Positions 1 to 8,576 of a stretch of 17,210 nt of DNA are shown one piece after another. Source of the DNA: CAZXEU01 sp964639665 (lineage in GTDB: Bacteria > Bacteroidota > Rhodothermia > Rhodothermales > Bin80). A program made the translations under genes and the position numbers. The stretch covers positions 1-17,210 of the forward strand of contig CAZXEU010000179.1 of NCBI GenBank assembly GCA_964639665.1, in the 5' to 3' direction. Position 1 is the first letter of the stretch. Each line of letters begins with the position of its first letter. The notes beneath the pieces were generated by a model, which made no database searches, was not told the DNA's origin, and saw only the letters and a program-made list of their open reading frames with translations.

Positions 1-1587
1 TTCCAGCTCTAGCCGATACACGTCGGAGAATCCGTCCTGGTCGCTGACAAAAAACAGGCTCCGGCCGTCAGGGGAGAACTGAGGATTGATGTGCTTGCCG
101 CGGGCAAAGGGCCGTAGCGTCCGGTGCTCCCCGCTCTCTACATCGATCAGCGTAAGGCGAGGGCTGGCGTAGGAAAGTGCCTCGAAATCCGTGCCATCGG
201 GGCCGCGGTCACTTACGACGGCGATGGTGGCACCGTCAGGAGACCATGCCGGATGCAGGTCCGCATAGCGGTCAGCGGTCAGCTGCCGCACGCCGCCGGA
301 GGCCAGATCCATTACGTACAGATCGCTGATGCCTCCGTCGATGCCGGAAAAAGCGATGGCACCGCCATCCGGTGACCATGCCGGATTACTTAGCGCGGAA
401 ACTCCGTCAATGCTGATGCGCCGCTCGATGTTGCCGGAGTCCAGGTCCCAGATGGCAAGCTCGTTGTCCCCCTGCGAAAACGTGACGAATGCAAACTTGC
501 GTCCATCCGGGGACCAGGAGCCTGCCGAATTGATAAACCGGATATTGTCGAAATGCGGATTTGAACCGGTTGCACGGAGTTTCCGAATGGTCTTGCCGGT
601 CTCCGCATCCGCGATGAACACATTGATGTTAAACAGATCGCGCTCGGAGAGATACGCCACGTACTGGCCGTCCGGGCTTACGACCGGCGAAATGTTCAGG
701 TCTCCGCCGCTGATGTCGGAAGCCAGCGTTCGGCGTCCGGCACTGTCGGGATGCACACGGCCCTCCATAAGCGGCAGATAGGCGCTCTTTATGACGTCAG
801 CCCATTCCTTCGACAGCGAGTCCGCCGTGATGCCCAGCGTGTACACAAACGCCGTGTCAACGCCCGTGCGCCCGCTCATCTTGAACAAATTGGTAACGGC
901 GGCATCTCCGTACTTGCCCCCGATGTAGGCGAGCACGGCCTGTCCGTAACGGTAAGGAAAATACCTGTTGCTCTTGGTCAGCTGTTCAATGGTGGGCAGG
1001 TCATCCCGAAGCGCCGCGTCGCGCATCCACATCGCTGTATGGGCATCCTCGCGCCCGACCGACAAGTACTCGGCCATTCCCTCGACAAGCCACAGGGGAA
1101 TCTGTCCCAGGGCAAAATGAGAACTGTCGTTTCTGGAAAGCCCGATGTCGTACTGGAATGAGTGAACCAGCTCATGTCCCAGTACGTGGTCCGTCTCGGC
1201 ATAGATGCCGGTAAGCGGCATGATGACGCGCTCCTTGAGACTCTCGGTGACACCTCCGGTCCCCTGGCCAATGGAACCCCCGATGACGTTGGTCTGCTGG
1301 AAGTCCGCATCGTTTGCGTAGAGAATTACCGGCTTGCGATCATAGAATTCTCTCAGAAAGGTCCGGGAATGGCGCCGGTACCAACGCTCGCCCATGCGCG
1401 CGGCATCCCGCACGGCAACTCGCTCTTCGGGGTAGTAATACCATTCGAAGTGCGGGGTCTCGAAAACGCGAAAATCAAAGGTATCGTATTGGACCTTGTT
1501 GCGCCCGAAACCCTGCGCAAGCGCATCCGGGATTGGGGCCAGCACCAGTGCAAGTACGGCCAGAAGGGACAGGTTGCGCATGAGCAT
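1..1587 (-). CDS. Exported peptidase-MA-like zinc protease with C-terminal TolB/PD40 beta-propeller (3' end off the left edge)
   Basis: I translated the complement by hand: 529 codons are open from the ATG at 1587 to position 1, so the C-terminus is missing. Residues 1-25 (MLMRNLSLLAVLALVLAPIP, then DALAQ) form a Sec signal peptide. Residues 30-60 read NKVQYDTFDFRVFETPHFEW then YYYPEE, the usual opening of this family. HELVH at 138-142 gives zinc ligands H138 and H142 and general base E139. The later WLVEGMAEYLS supplies E169 as likely third ligand, the gluzincin pattern. From about residue 299 at least five SPDG-containing PD40 strands follow (SPDGQY, SPDGRK, SPDGGA, SPDGAT, SPDGRS). Family knowledge suggests a periplasmic or surface protein; the substrate is unknown. 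An in-frame ATG at 1632 would add 15 basic residues before the signal peptide, so I prefer 1587. No good Shine-Dalgarno site is visible. It is divergent from mrdA. Confidence 0.87.
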   Translation of the reverse strand, partial: MLMRNLSLLAVLALVLAPIPDALAQGFGRNKVQYDTFDFRVFETPHFEWYYYPEERVAVRDAARMGERWYRRHSRTFLREFYDRKPVILYANDADFQQTNVIGGSIGQGTGGVTESLKERVIMPLTGIYAETDHVLGHELVHSFQYDIGLSRNDSSHFALGQIPLWLVEGMAEYLSVGREDAHTAMWMRDAALRDDLPTIEQLTKSNRYFPYRYGQAVLAYIGGKYGDAAVTNLFKMSGRTGVDTAFVYTLGITADSLSKEWADVIKSAYLPLMEGRVHPDSAGRRTLASDISGGDLNISPVVSPDGQYVAYLSERDLFNINVFIADAETGKTIRKLRATGSNPHFDNIRFINSAGSWSPDGRKFAFVTFSQGDNELAIWDLDSGNIERRISIDGVSALSNPAWSPDGGAIAFSGIDGGISDLYVMDLASGGVRQLTADRYADLHPAWSPDGATIAVVSDRGPDGTDFEALSYASPRLTLIDVESGEHRTLRPFARGKHINPQFSPDGRSLFFVSDQDGFSDVYRLELE

Positions 1588-1711
1588 GACCAAAATGTGG
1601 CGTTTGGGCCGCTGAAGGCCTACTTGTTGCATGATGGAGGTGCCATTGTGTTCCGTGCGGAACCGCGATCGGCAGTTGCTACTTTCATGGAGCATCACGC
1701 TGTCTGCCACC
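1588..1711. promoter_or_regulatory. Divergent intergenic region with a perfect dyad
   Basis: This 124-bp gap separates the leftward propeller protease from the rightward mrdA, so promoters for both should lie here or within the first codons. I could not pick a convincing -35/-10 pair on either strand. It does contain a perfect inverted repeat at 1650-1663, GTTCCG-TG-CGGAAC, with 6-bp arms and a 2-nt spacer, which could be a shared operator. The regulatory role is inference from position only. Confidence 0.35.
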
Positions 1712-3541
1712 ATGCAGGAATCCCGATTCAGCATATTCACCGGCATCATCATTATCGGTGCCTCCATCCTGGGCATGCAGCTCGTGCATCTGCAGATCAT
1801 CAACCAGGACGAATTCTCCCGGGTCTCGCGCGGAAATGCCTTGCGCACGATGCGCGTGCTGCCGGCTCGCGGGGCGATTTACGACCGCAACGGCGTGCTG
1901 CTCGTGCACAACGAGCCGATGTATACGGTTACGCTTACTCCCCGCTACTACGACGCCTCCCGGACTCCGCTCCTGGCGGATATTCTGGATGTACCCGACT
2001 CTGTAATCACCGCGAAGTACGAGGAAGCCCTGAGGTGGAACCGGTACCGGCCCAGTCCGGCATTCCACGACGTGGGCTTTGCCCGCTACAGCCGCATCAA
2101 GGAAAACGCCTTTCGGCTTCCGGGAATCGGAGAAGAGACAAACCAGAAGCGCAGGTATCTCGGGCAATCAAAGGCAGCCCACGCCCTGGGCTACCTGCGC
2201 GAGATTGACGATAGCGAACTGGAGGAGCAGCGGCTCTCCGGCAATGAAGCCCGCTATCAATTGGGAGACTTGACGGGCAAGACAGGTGTCGAGCGCGAGT
2301 ACGAGCCCTTCCTGCGCGGCATCCCGGGCAGCGCACTCAAGGTCATCAACATATACGGACTCGTGGTACGCTCCTATATGGAAGGCCGGGAAGACCGTGC
2401 GCCACAGAGCGGCGCTGACATCCACCTGGCCCTTGACGACGGCGTGCAGGCCCTTGCCGAATCGCTCTTTGTGGACAAGAGGGGAGCGGTGGTGGCACTC
2501 GATGTCAATACGGGCGGCATTATCACCATGGTCAGCCAACCGGATTTCTCGCTTGCGGCCTTTTCCAGGCCACTCGAGGATTCCACCTGGCGGTACCTGA
2601 CGAGCAGCTCGGACAAGCCTCTCTACAACCGGGCCACGATGAATCTCATGCCTCCCGGATCAACGTGGAAACCGTTCATGTCCCTGGTCGCGCTGTCAGA
2701 AGGGCTAATCCGGCCGGAGGGAGACAACAGCACGGTTTTCTGTCCGGGGTACCATCCAATGGGAGGCGGTCGCATCTTCCGCTGCCTGGGAACGCACGGA
2801 GAGCAGACTCTCGTGCAGGCTCTTCAGAATTCCTGCAACACCTTCTTCTTCGAACTGGGCAGACGCATGGACCTGTCGGCTTTCCATGGCTATGCAAGCA
2901 TGTTCGGATTCGGCGTTACCGCTCCCACGGACATACGTGAACAAACGCCAGGACTCATCCCGGATTCCGCATACTTCAACGCCAGGGATCCATCCTGGGG
3001 CGTCGGCACCGTGATGAATCTTGGTATTGGCCAGGGGAACATGGGTGTTACTCCCCTGCAGCTGGCCCGGTATACTGCGGCCATAGCTTCCGGTGGCCGG
3101 CTGCCAGCTCCGCACCTGGTAGACTACCTGGAGCGTCCGGACACGGGAGAGCGCATCGTGCCGGAGGCTGCCGAGCGTTCGGAGCAGATCCCGATTGCCG
3201 AGGAGTACTTTGAACTGGTCCGCCACGGCATGCGCATGGTCATGGAGCAGGGATCCGGACGGGCTTCCCAGATACCCGGCATTACTACGGGCGGCAAGAC
3301 GGGAACTTCGCAGGCCCCGCAAGGGATGCAGGACCACTCCGTGTTCGTGATGTTCGCCCCCTACGACGAGCCGCAAATCGCCATTGCCGTGCAGTGCGAG
3401 AATACGGGGGAGGGCGCGTGGTGCGCCGCGCCGATTGCCAGCCTGCTGGTGGAGCGATTCCTTACCGGCGAAATGCCGGCGTCGCCGCACGTGCGCTGGG
3501 AGCGGGCTATGGGAGCAGCGAGCCAGGACACAGACGAGTAG
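1712..3541 (+). CDS. mrdA: Penicillin-binding protein 2 (class B PBP, elongasome transpeptidase)
   Basis: Cross-links peptidoglycan peptides during lateral wall growth as partner of RodA. The protein has 609 residues from the ATG at 1712. The frame is open back to 1631, but that would add 27 non-family residues through the divergent region. Residues 6-30 (FSIFTGIIIIGASILGMQLV and on) are the single membrane anchor. PARGAIYDRNG marks the start of the class B dimerisation domain. The transpeptidase motifs are complete: S317-T-W-K (nucleophile Ser317 in PPGSTWKPF), S374-C-N, and K529-T-G in GGKTGTSQ. Length and motif spacing are normal for PBP2. The stop codon is 3 nt from rodA, the classic mrdA-rodA pair, so coupled translation is likely. 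The mreBCD genes that often precede it are not in the window. It is not FtsI, because the partner is RodA and the PBP2-type N-terminus is present. Confidence 0.97.
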   Translation: MQESRFSIFTGIIIIGASILGMQLVHLQIINQDEFSRVSRGNALRTMRVLPARGAIYDRNGVLLVHNEPMYTVTLTPRYYDASRTPLLADILDVPDSVITAKYEEALRWNRYRPSPAFHDVGFARYSRIKENAFRLPGIGEETNQKRRYLGQSKAAHALGYLREIDDSELEEQRLSGNEARYQLGDLTGKTGVEREYEPFLRGIPGSALKVINIYGLVVRSYMEGREDRAPQSGADIHLALDDGVQALAESLFVDKRGAVVALDVNTGGIITMVSQPDFSLAAFSRPLEDSTWRYLTSSSDKPLYNRATMNLMPPGSTWKPFMSLVALSEGLIRPEGDNSTVFCPGYHPMGGGRIFRCLGTHGEQTLVQALQNSCNTFFFELGRRMDLSAFHGYASMFGFGVTAPTDIREQTPGLIPDSAYFNARDPSWGVGTVMNLGIGQGNMGVTPLQLARYTAAIASGGRLPAPHLVDYLERPDTGERIVPEAAERSEQIPIAEEYFELVRHGMRMVMEQGSGRASQIPGITTGGKTGTSQAPQGMQDHSVFVMFAPYDEPQIAIAVQCENTGEGAWCAAPIASLLVERFLTGEMPASPHVRWERAMGAASQDTDE

Positions 3542-3544
3542 TCC

Positions 3545-4849
3545 ATGCGAACCTGGTATCGCAACCTGGATTACGGAGCACTGCTGCTCTGGATCGTCCT
3601 TGTAACCATTGGCCTGGTGGCCATTTACAGCGCCACGCACGGACGAGCCGAAGAATTCCTGCTGGAAACCGTGCAGCAGAGCTTCGAGAGGCAATTGCTG
3701 TGGCTGGGCATTTGCAGTGTCGGCCTGGTAATAGCGCTTCTGTTCCCTGCGCGCTGGTACCAGCAGATATCCTATCCGCTGTACGCGGCATCCCTGCTTC
3801 TGCTCGTTGCCGCCCTTCTTTTCGGCAGGGAAGTCGGAGGCGCCAAGTCATGGCTCTACTTCGGCCCTATCGGAATTCAGTCATCTGAAATGGCCAAGGT
3901 CGGCGTGGTGCTGGCTGTATCACAGCTCATCGCCTCCAGGCGCGAAATGGCGCTCACGGCCGGCCAGGTCCTTGCGACCATAGCCCTGATCGCACTGCCG
4001 GCCGGCATCGTCGTTATGCAGAATGACGCGGGAACAGCCCTGGTTTACGCCGGGCTGATACCCGTCTACCTGTTCTGGGGAGGCATTCCGCTGAATATCC
4101 TGCTTCTTGTAGCCTCGCCGGCCATTGCCGGCTATCTGAGCATTATCTCGCCTCCTGCCGCGGTTGTCTTCGCCATTGCCGTAAGCCTCTGGCTGTACTG
4201 GCGGAGCAGATACGTGACGATGCTTGTGCTTGGGGCTGTGCTCAATGGCGGGGTAATTGCCGGTGCCCGGTTCGCGCTGGAGCGACTGCTCCAGCCCCAC
4301 CAGGTTGCCCGGATCATGTCGTTTGCCAATCCCGAGGCCGAAGAGTTTCGCCAGGGAGTGGGCTTCCACCTTGTTCAATCAAAGGCCGCCATCGGGGCCG
4401 GTGGCCTGTTCGGACAGGGCTTCATGCAGGGAACGCAGACGCAGGGACGCTACATTCCCGAACAGTCGACCGACTTCATCTTTTCCGTCATAGGCGAGGA
4501 ATGGGGATTCGTTGGCGCAATACTTGTAATCGGACTCCTGAGCCTGTTCATCCTGCGGATAATCCGGATGGGCGCCCAGATTCGCCATCCGTTCGGCGCC
4601 ATGATTGCTGCCGGAGCAGCGGGCGCCTATATGATTCATGTCTTCATAAACGTGGGAATGGTCCTTGGCCTGCTACCCGTAATCGGCATTCCGCTCCCCT
4701 TCCTTTCGTATGGCGGTTCCGCATTGCTTACCAACACGGCTATGCTGGCCATCGTACTTGCCCTGTATATGCGGCGCGACGACTTTTCCGTGTATGCCTA
4801 CCCGCGCAGCCGCCTGCAAGGCGGTGATTATGGGTTCAAGGGGGCGTAG
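3545..4849 (+). CDS. rodA: RodA, SEDS-family peptidoglycan glycosyltransferase
   Basis: Polymerises lipid II into glycan strands in the elongasome. The protein has 434 residues and is strongly hydrophobic, with about ten membrane segments. SEDS signatures are visible: GGAKSWLYFGPIGIQSSEMAK (the usual QPSE reads QSSE here), the extracellular loop GRYIPEQSTDFIFSVIGEEW containing the family's essential Asp (D310), and IPLPFLSYGGSALLT near the end. The N-terminus MRTWYRNLDY is typical of RodA, and the ATG lies 3 nt past the mrdA stop. No Shine-Dalgarno is evident, which fits translational coupling. The C-terminal tail after the last helix is short and polar (YMRRDDFSVYAYPRSR). FtsW is the alternative SEDS member, but pairing with PBP2 rather than PBP3 argues for RodA. 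Confidence 0.97.
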   Translation: MRTWYRNLDYGALLLWIVLVTIGLVAIYSATHGRAEEFLLETVQQSFERQLLWLGICSVGLVIALLFPARWYQQISYPLYAASLLLLVAALLFGREVGGAKSWLYFGPIGIQSSEMAKVGVVLAVSQLIASRREMALTAGQVLATIALIALPAGIVVMQNDAGTALVYAGLIPVYLFWGGIPLNILLLVASPAIAGYLSIISPPAAVVFAIAVSLWLYWRSRYVTMLVLGAVLNGGVIAGARFALERLLQPHQVARIMSFANPEAEEFRQGVGFHLVQSKAAIGAGGLFGQGFMQGTQTQGRYIPEQSTDFIFSVIGEEWGFVGAILVIGLLSLFILRIIRMGAQIRHPFGAMIAAGAAGAYMIHVFINVGMVLGLLPVIGIPLPFLSYGGSALLTNTAMLAIVLALYMRRDDFSVYAYPRSRLQGGDYGFKGA

Positions 4850-4851
4850 TT

Positions 4852-5985
4852 TTGGCCGGCAACCGGGAGGCAAGCTTGGAGACCATCGTTATCGGCCTTG
4901 GCGCCGTAGGCAGTGCCGCGCTGTATCACCTGACGGAGATGGGCGTGCGCGCCCAGGGTATTGACCGGTTCGCACCGCCCCATACCATGGGCTCTACGCA
5001 CGGCGGAAGCCGGATTATTCGCAAGGCGTATGCGGAAGGCCGCCGGTACCTTCCACTGCTCAATCGCGCATACACGCTTTGGCAGCAGCTGCAAGAGCAA
5101 TGGGACGAATCCCTGTATGAGCTGTGTGGCGGACTCAATATTGGCAGGCCCGGAAACGGCTTGGTCGAACGTGCCCGGCGCAGCGCGGAGGTCATGGGCT
5201 CGGCGCATGACCTCATGTCGGCCGAGGACGCGCGCCGCGCGTGGCCGGCTTTTCATTTTCCCGAGGACTGCGCCGTTCTATTCGATGCGGAAGCCGGGTA
5301 CATCAGGCCCGAACGCTGCGTGGCAGCGCACCTGAGCCTCGCCGAGCGTGCCGGCGCCACCATTGCGCGCAACGAAGAAGTGGTATCCTGGGGCCCCGAT
5401 GGCTCGGGATTCGCGGTGCGTACCCGGAAACAAGGCTATCTCGCAGATCGCGTCATCATCTGCTGCGGCGCCTGGATGGCGGACCTGGTTGCCGAGCTGA
5501 GACCCGTTCTGAGCATCGAGCGCGTCACCAATACCTGGTTCAAGCCACGGGCCATGGAGCGGCAGTTTGGCCCGGAGCACTGTCCGGTATTCATGTACGA
5601 ATACGCCGGAGACGGCCTGCTCTATGGCATGCCCGATCTCGGCCGCGGAGTAAAGGCCGGCCTACACTACGCGGGCAAGCTCCATGAACAGGTAAGCAGT
5701 GTTGACCGAAGCGTTCACCCCGAGGACACGGCAGCAACAGCCTCGCAGCTGGAGCGGCTGCTGCCGGACGCCGCGGGAGAAGTCCATCACGCCGCGGTAT
5801 GCCTGTACACGAACACGCCCGACAAGCACTACTATATAGGCACACCGATGGAGGGCGTAGCCATGGCCAGCGCCTGCTCCGGACACGGCTTCAAGGTATC
5901 ATCCGCCGTCGGCGAAGCCCTCGCGCAACTTTCGGCAGCCGAGCCTCCGAAGGTCAGCGTCGACGCCTTCCAGTGGCGTTGGTAG
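4852..5985 (+). CDS. FAD-dependent sarcosine / N-methyltryptophan oxidase-like amine oxidase
   Basis: A 377-residue flavoenzyme of the monomeric sarcosine oxidase/SolA family, which demethylates secondary N-methyl amino acids and produces formaldehyde and H2O2. The Rossmann loop is GLGAVG (15-20). The N-terminal block PPHTMGSTHGGSRIIRKAYA then EGRRYLPLL matches the family. C317 in AVCLYTNTPDKHYY is in the position of the covalent 8-S-cysteinyl-FAD cysteine, and the C-terminal SGHGFKVSSAVGE is the flavin-binding end. There is no ATG start. TTG 4852 lies 2 nt after the rodA stop and has AAGGGGG about 8 nt upstream. A second TTG at 4876 has GGGAGG 5 nt upstream and would start METIVIGLG, closer to family length. 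Both are plausible. The substrate cannot be assigned, and its place in a wall/translation gene run is unexplained. Confidence 0.9.
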   Translation: MAGNREASLETIVIGLGAVGSAALYHLTEMGVRAQGIDRFAPPHTMGSTHGGSRIIRKAYAEGRRYLPLLNRAYTLWQQLQEQWDESLYELCGGLNIGRPGNGLVERARRSAEVMGSAHDLMSAEDARRAWPAFHFPEDCAVLFDAEAGYIRPERCVAAHLSLAERAGATIARNEEVVSWGPDGSGFAVRTRKQGYLADRVIICCGAWMADLVAELRPVLSIERVTNTWFKPRAMERQFGPEHCPVFMYEYAGDGLLYGMPDLGRGVKAGLHYAGKLHEQVSSVDRSVHPEDTAATASQLERLLPDAAGEVHHAAVCLYTNTPDKHYYIGTPMEGVAMASACSGHGFKVSSAVGEALAQLSAAEPPKVSVDAFQWRW

Positions 5986-6010
5986 AACGCATCCACCGGA
6001 TAAACGGGAC

Positions 6011-7666
6011 ATGAAGGAGTACCTGGACGCTGTGCTGCGCCGCCTGGTGGCAACCATGGAAGGTGTTCCCGCTGATTTTGCGCCGGAGCTTAGCATCCCG
6101 GCCGACAGCAGCCACGGCGATCTGGCTACCAACAGCGCCTTCCGACTGGCCCGTTACCTGCGGCAGAATCCGCGCGCCATAGCCCAGGAGATGGTGCACC
6201 GCCTTTCGGGCGATCTGCTCGACCCTGCATTGATCAGCTCGTGCGAGGTAGCCGGTGCCGGCTTCATCAACTTTCGCTTTGCCCACAAATACCTGCATCG
6301 GAAACTGGAGGAGCTGCTTCACGAAGGCAAAGCGTTTGGGCGAACCCGCGCTTACGCGCACAAGACAGCACTCGTGGAGTTTGTAAGCGCCAATCCCACG
6401 GGTCCATTGACCATCGGGCACGGGCGCAATGCCGTTCTCGGCGACACCATTGCCAATCTCCTGGAGTGGACGGGCTACGACGTCAGCCGCGAGTACTACT
6501 TCAATGACGCCGGTCGCCAAATGCGTGCCCTCGGAGCGTCCGTGCGGGCGCGCTATGCCGAGATTGTAGCGCAGCAGTCGGGGGCGCCGCCGAGATACCC
6601 GTTTCCAGAAGACGGCTACGAAGGCAACTATATCGTCGACATTGCCCGCTCGCTGGCCCGCGATCACGGGAGCAACCTGCTGTCCGCCTCCGAAGTCACG
6701 CCCTTTGTTGCGGCCGCCGAAGAGGCCATCTTCGCCGACATCAAGAAAACGCTGGGGCGGCTCGGTATCGGGATGGACTCCTACTTCAACGAGCGCACAC
6801 TCTACGCCAATGGCGCTATTGAGGAGGTACTCGAAGCCCTTGACGGCTATCTGGACCGCCGGGACGGCGCTGTTTGGCTCCGAACGTCCGAGATGGGCAA
6901 GGACAAGGATACCGTTCTGGTTAAAAGCACGGGCGAGCCCACCTACCGGCTACCTGACATTGCCTATCACCGCGACAAGTACGCTCGCGGCTACGACGTG
7001 ATGATAAACGTCTTCGGAGCGGATCACATTGCGACGTACCCGGACATCATGCGGGCCCTTTCCGTGCTGGAGTACGACACGCGCAGACTGGAAGTGATTA
7101 TCTACCAGTTCGTGACACTGGTTCAGGGGGGCAGAGAAGTCAAGATGAGCACGCGCAAGGCCAGATTCGTGACACTGGATGAACTCCTGGACGAGGTCGG
7201 AGAAGACGTTACCCGGTATTTTTTCCTGATGCGCTCTGCGGGCAAGCATCTAGAATTCGACATGGACCTTGCGCGCGAATCCAGCGACAAGAATCCCGTG
7301 TTCTATCTCCAGTATGCGCACGCGCGCATCTGCTCCATCCTCAAGAAGGCAAAAGATGTAGGATTTGAGTTCAGCTCGCGGGTCGATACCTCCTCGCTGG
7401 ACTCGGAGCCGGAGCTGCAGCTGATCAAGGAACTGGTTCGCTTTCCCGAGGCCCTCACCCTGATCGCGGCCGCAAGGGAGCCCCATCGCCTGGGCACATA
7501 CCTTCGCGGCGTGGCAGAGGCCTTTACACGCTTCTACCACGAATGCCGTATCATTGGCGAAGAGCGTGATCTGGCCACTGCGCGCATGGCTCTTTCGCAA
7601 GCCACGCGCATTGTGCTATGCAATGGCCTGGCCGTTCTCGGACTTTCCGCACCCGAGCAGATGTAG
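6011..7666 (+). CDS. argS: Arginyl-tRNA synthetase (class I)
   Basis: Charges tRNA-Arg with arginine in the cytoplasm. The protein has 551 residues, a normal length. The N-terminal Add1/tRNA D-loop recognition domain spans about 1-110 (SSHGDLATNSAFRLAR). The class I signature is ANPTGPLTIGH (127-137); the first residue of HIGH is Thr134, a substitution that I recall from FCB-group ArgRS. The KMSKS-equivalent is KMSTRK (378-383). The C-terminal DALR anticodon-binding domain includes FYLQYAHARICSI (about 431-443), and the protein ends GLAVLGLSAPEQM. The ATG is 25 nt after the oxidase stop with no clear Shine-Dalgarno, and only 6 nt separate its stop from pheA, so the two are probably cotranscribed. 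All core elements are present and the gene appears functional. Confidence 0.98.
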   Translation: MKEYLDAVLRRLVATMEGVPADFAPELSIPADSSHGDLATNSAFRLARYLRQNPRAIAQEMVHRLSGDLLDPALISSCEVAGAGFINFRFAHKYLHRKLEELLHEGKAFGRTRAYAHKTALVEFVSANPTGPLTIGHGRNAVLGDTIANLLEWTGYDVSREYYFNDAGRQMRALGASVRARYAEIVAQQSGAPPRYPFPEDGYEGNYIVDIARSLARDHGSNLLSASEVTPFVAAAEEAIFADIKKTLGRLGIGMDSYFNERTLYANGAIEEVLEALDGYLDRRDGAVWLRTSEMGKDKDTVLVKSTGEPTYRLPDIAYHRDKYARGYDVMINVFGADHIATYPDIMRALSVLEYDTRRLEVIIYQFVTLVQGGREVKMSTRKARFVTLDELLDEVGEDVTRYFFLMRSAGKHLEFDMDLARESSDKNPVFYLQYAHARICSILKKAKDVGFEFSSRVDTSSLDSEPELQLIKELVRFPEALTLIAAAREPHRLGTYLRGVAEAFTRFYHECRIIGEERDLATARMALSQATRIVLCNGLAVLGLSAPEQM

Positions 7667-7672
7667 GCCCCC

Positions 7673-8533
7673 ATGCAAGTCGCATTTCAGGGCGAAACGG
7701 GTGCATTCAGCGAAGCGGCTGTCCGGGCCCTCTATCGGGAGTCGGTGGCGGTGCCCAAGGTTTCGATGGAGGCGGTATTCGACGCCGTAACCAGTGGAGA
7801 AGTCGAACGGGGCGTGGTCCCGATCGAAAACTCGCTCTTCGGCAGCGTGCACGTCAACTACGACCTGCTGCTGGAGAGCGACGTTCGAATCGTGGACGAA
7901 GTCCAGGTCCGTATTCGGCACCATCTCATGGCGCTGCCCGGAACGCAGCTTTCCGAAATCAAGTCCGTCTATTCCCACCCGCAGGCACTGGGCCAGTGCC
8001 AGGACTATCTGCGCTCGATGCTTCCCGTCGCCGAAGTGGTCCCGACCTACGACACGGCCGGGGCCGCGCAAATGGTGGCCAGCCAAGAACTAAGGAGCGT
8101 TGCGGCCATTGCCTCAAAGCGCGCGGCAGAGCAGTATGGACTACACGTGATCGCCGCCAGCATTGAGAGTCACCACGAGAACTTCACGCGATTCCTGGCA
8201 CTGGCCGCCGGAGGTGAGCCCGCGCCTCCGAGAGCGGGAGCGGTGCCCTTCAAGACTTCCGTCGCCTTCGCTCTCCAGAGCAACGTACCCGGAGCACTCT
8301 TCAAGAGCCTCGCCACGTTTGCGCTGCGAGACCTGGACCTCTTCAAGGTTGAAAGCAGACCTCTCGTCGGAAGTCCGGGCCAATACCTCTTCTACCTCGA
8401 TGTGGAAGGGTCCGCCACAGATGAACCGGTCGAGCGGGCATTGGCACACCTGGGCGAGTTGACGGCGCTGCTGAAGGTGCTGGGATCCTATCCTCAGGGA
8501 TCAGCCTGGGACGAGGTACAACACGCAACCTGA
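7673..8533 (+). CDS. pheA: Prephenate dehydratase with ACT regulatory domain
   Basis: Converts prephenate to phenylpyruvate, the committed step to phenylalanine. The protein has 286 residues in the monofunctional PDT-ACT arrangement, with no chorismate mutase domain. The N-terminus VAFQGETGAFSEAA and the segment GVVPIENSLFGSVHVNYDLL are PDT hallmarks. The catalytic TRF motif is T172-R173-F174 (ENFTRFLAL). The ACT domain follows, with GALFKSLATFA for the GALV/L-type effector loop and E227-S-R-P for the phenylalanine-binding ESRP motif. Feedback inhibition by phenylalanine is therefore expected. The gene starts 6 nt after argS. A hairpin begins at the last base of its stop codon and may end the transcription unit. 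No other aromatic pathway gene is in the window. Confidence 0.97.
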   Translation: MQVAFQGETGAFSEAAVRALYRESVAVPKVSMEAVFDAVTSGEVERGVVPIENSLFGSVHVNYDLLLESDVRIVDEVQVRIRHHLMALPGTQLSEIKSVYSHPQALGQCQDYLRSMLPVAEVVPTYDTAGAAQMVASQELRSVAAIASKRAAEQYGLHVIAASIESHHENFTRFLALAAGGEPAPPRAGAVPFKTSVAFALQSNVPGALFKSLATFALRDLDLFKVESRPLVGSPGQYLFYLDVEGSATDEPVERALAHLGELTALLKVLGSYPQGSAWDEVQHAT

Positions 8534-8569
8534 CACCGCGGAGTCCATCTCGCGGGGTGTCCTTTCCGA
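8533..8569 (+). terminator. Weak hairpin/terminator candidate after pheA
   Basis: ACACC (8533-8537) pairs with GGTGT (8556-8560). The stem can be extended inward by GCG/CGC pairs around a two-base bulge. A pyrimidine-rich CCTTTCCGATTT follows. It begins on the pheA stop codon and lies in the 43-nt gap before the S9 peptidase gene. The T tract is short and interrupted, so it may only attenuate transcription. Confidence 0.35.
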
Positions 8570-8576
8570 TTTCGCC

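Noticed and set aside
1162..2208. Plus-strand open frame of 348 codons across the protease start and mrdA
   Set aside because: It overlaps two well-supported genes in other frames, and its sequence changes character at their boundary. It is a shadow frame.
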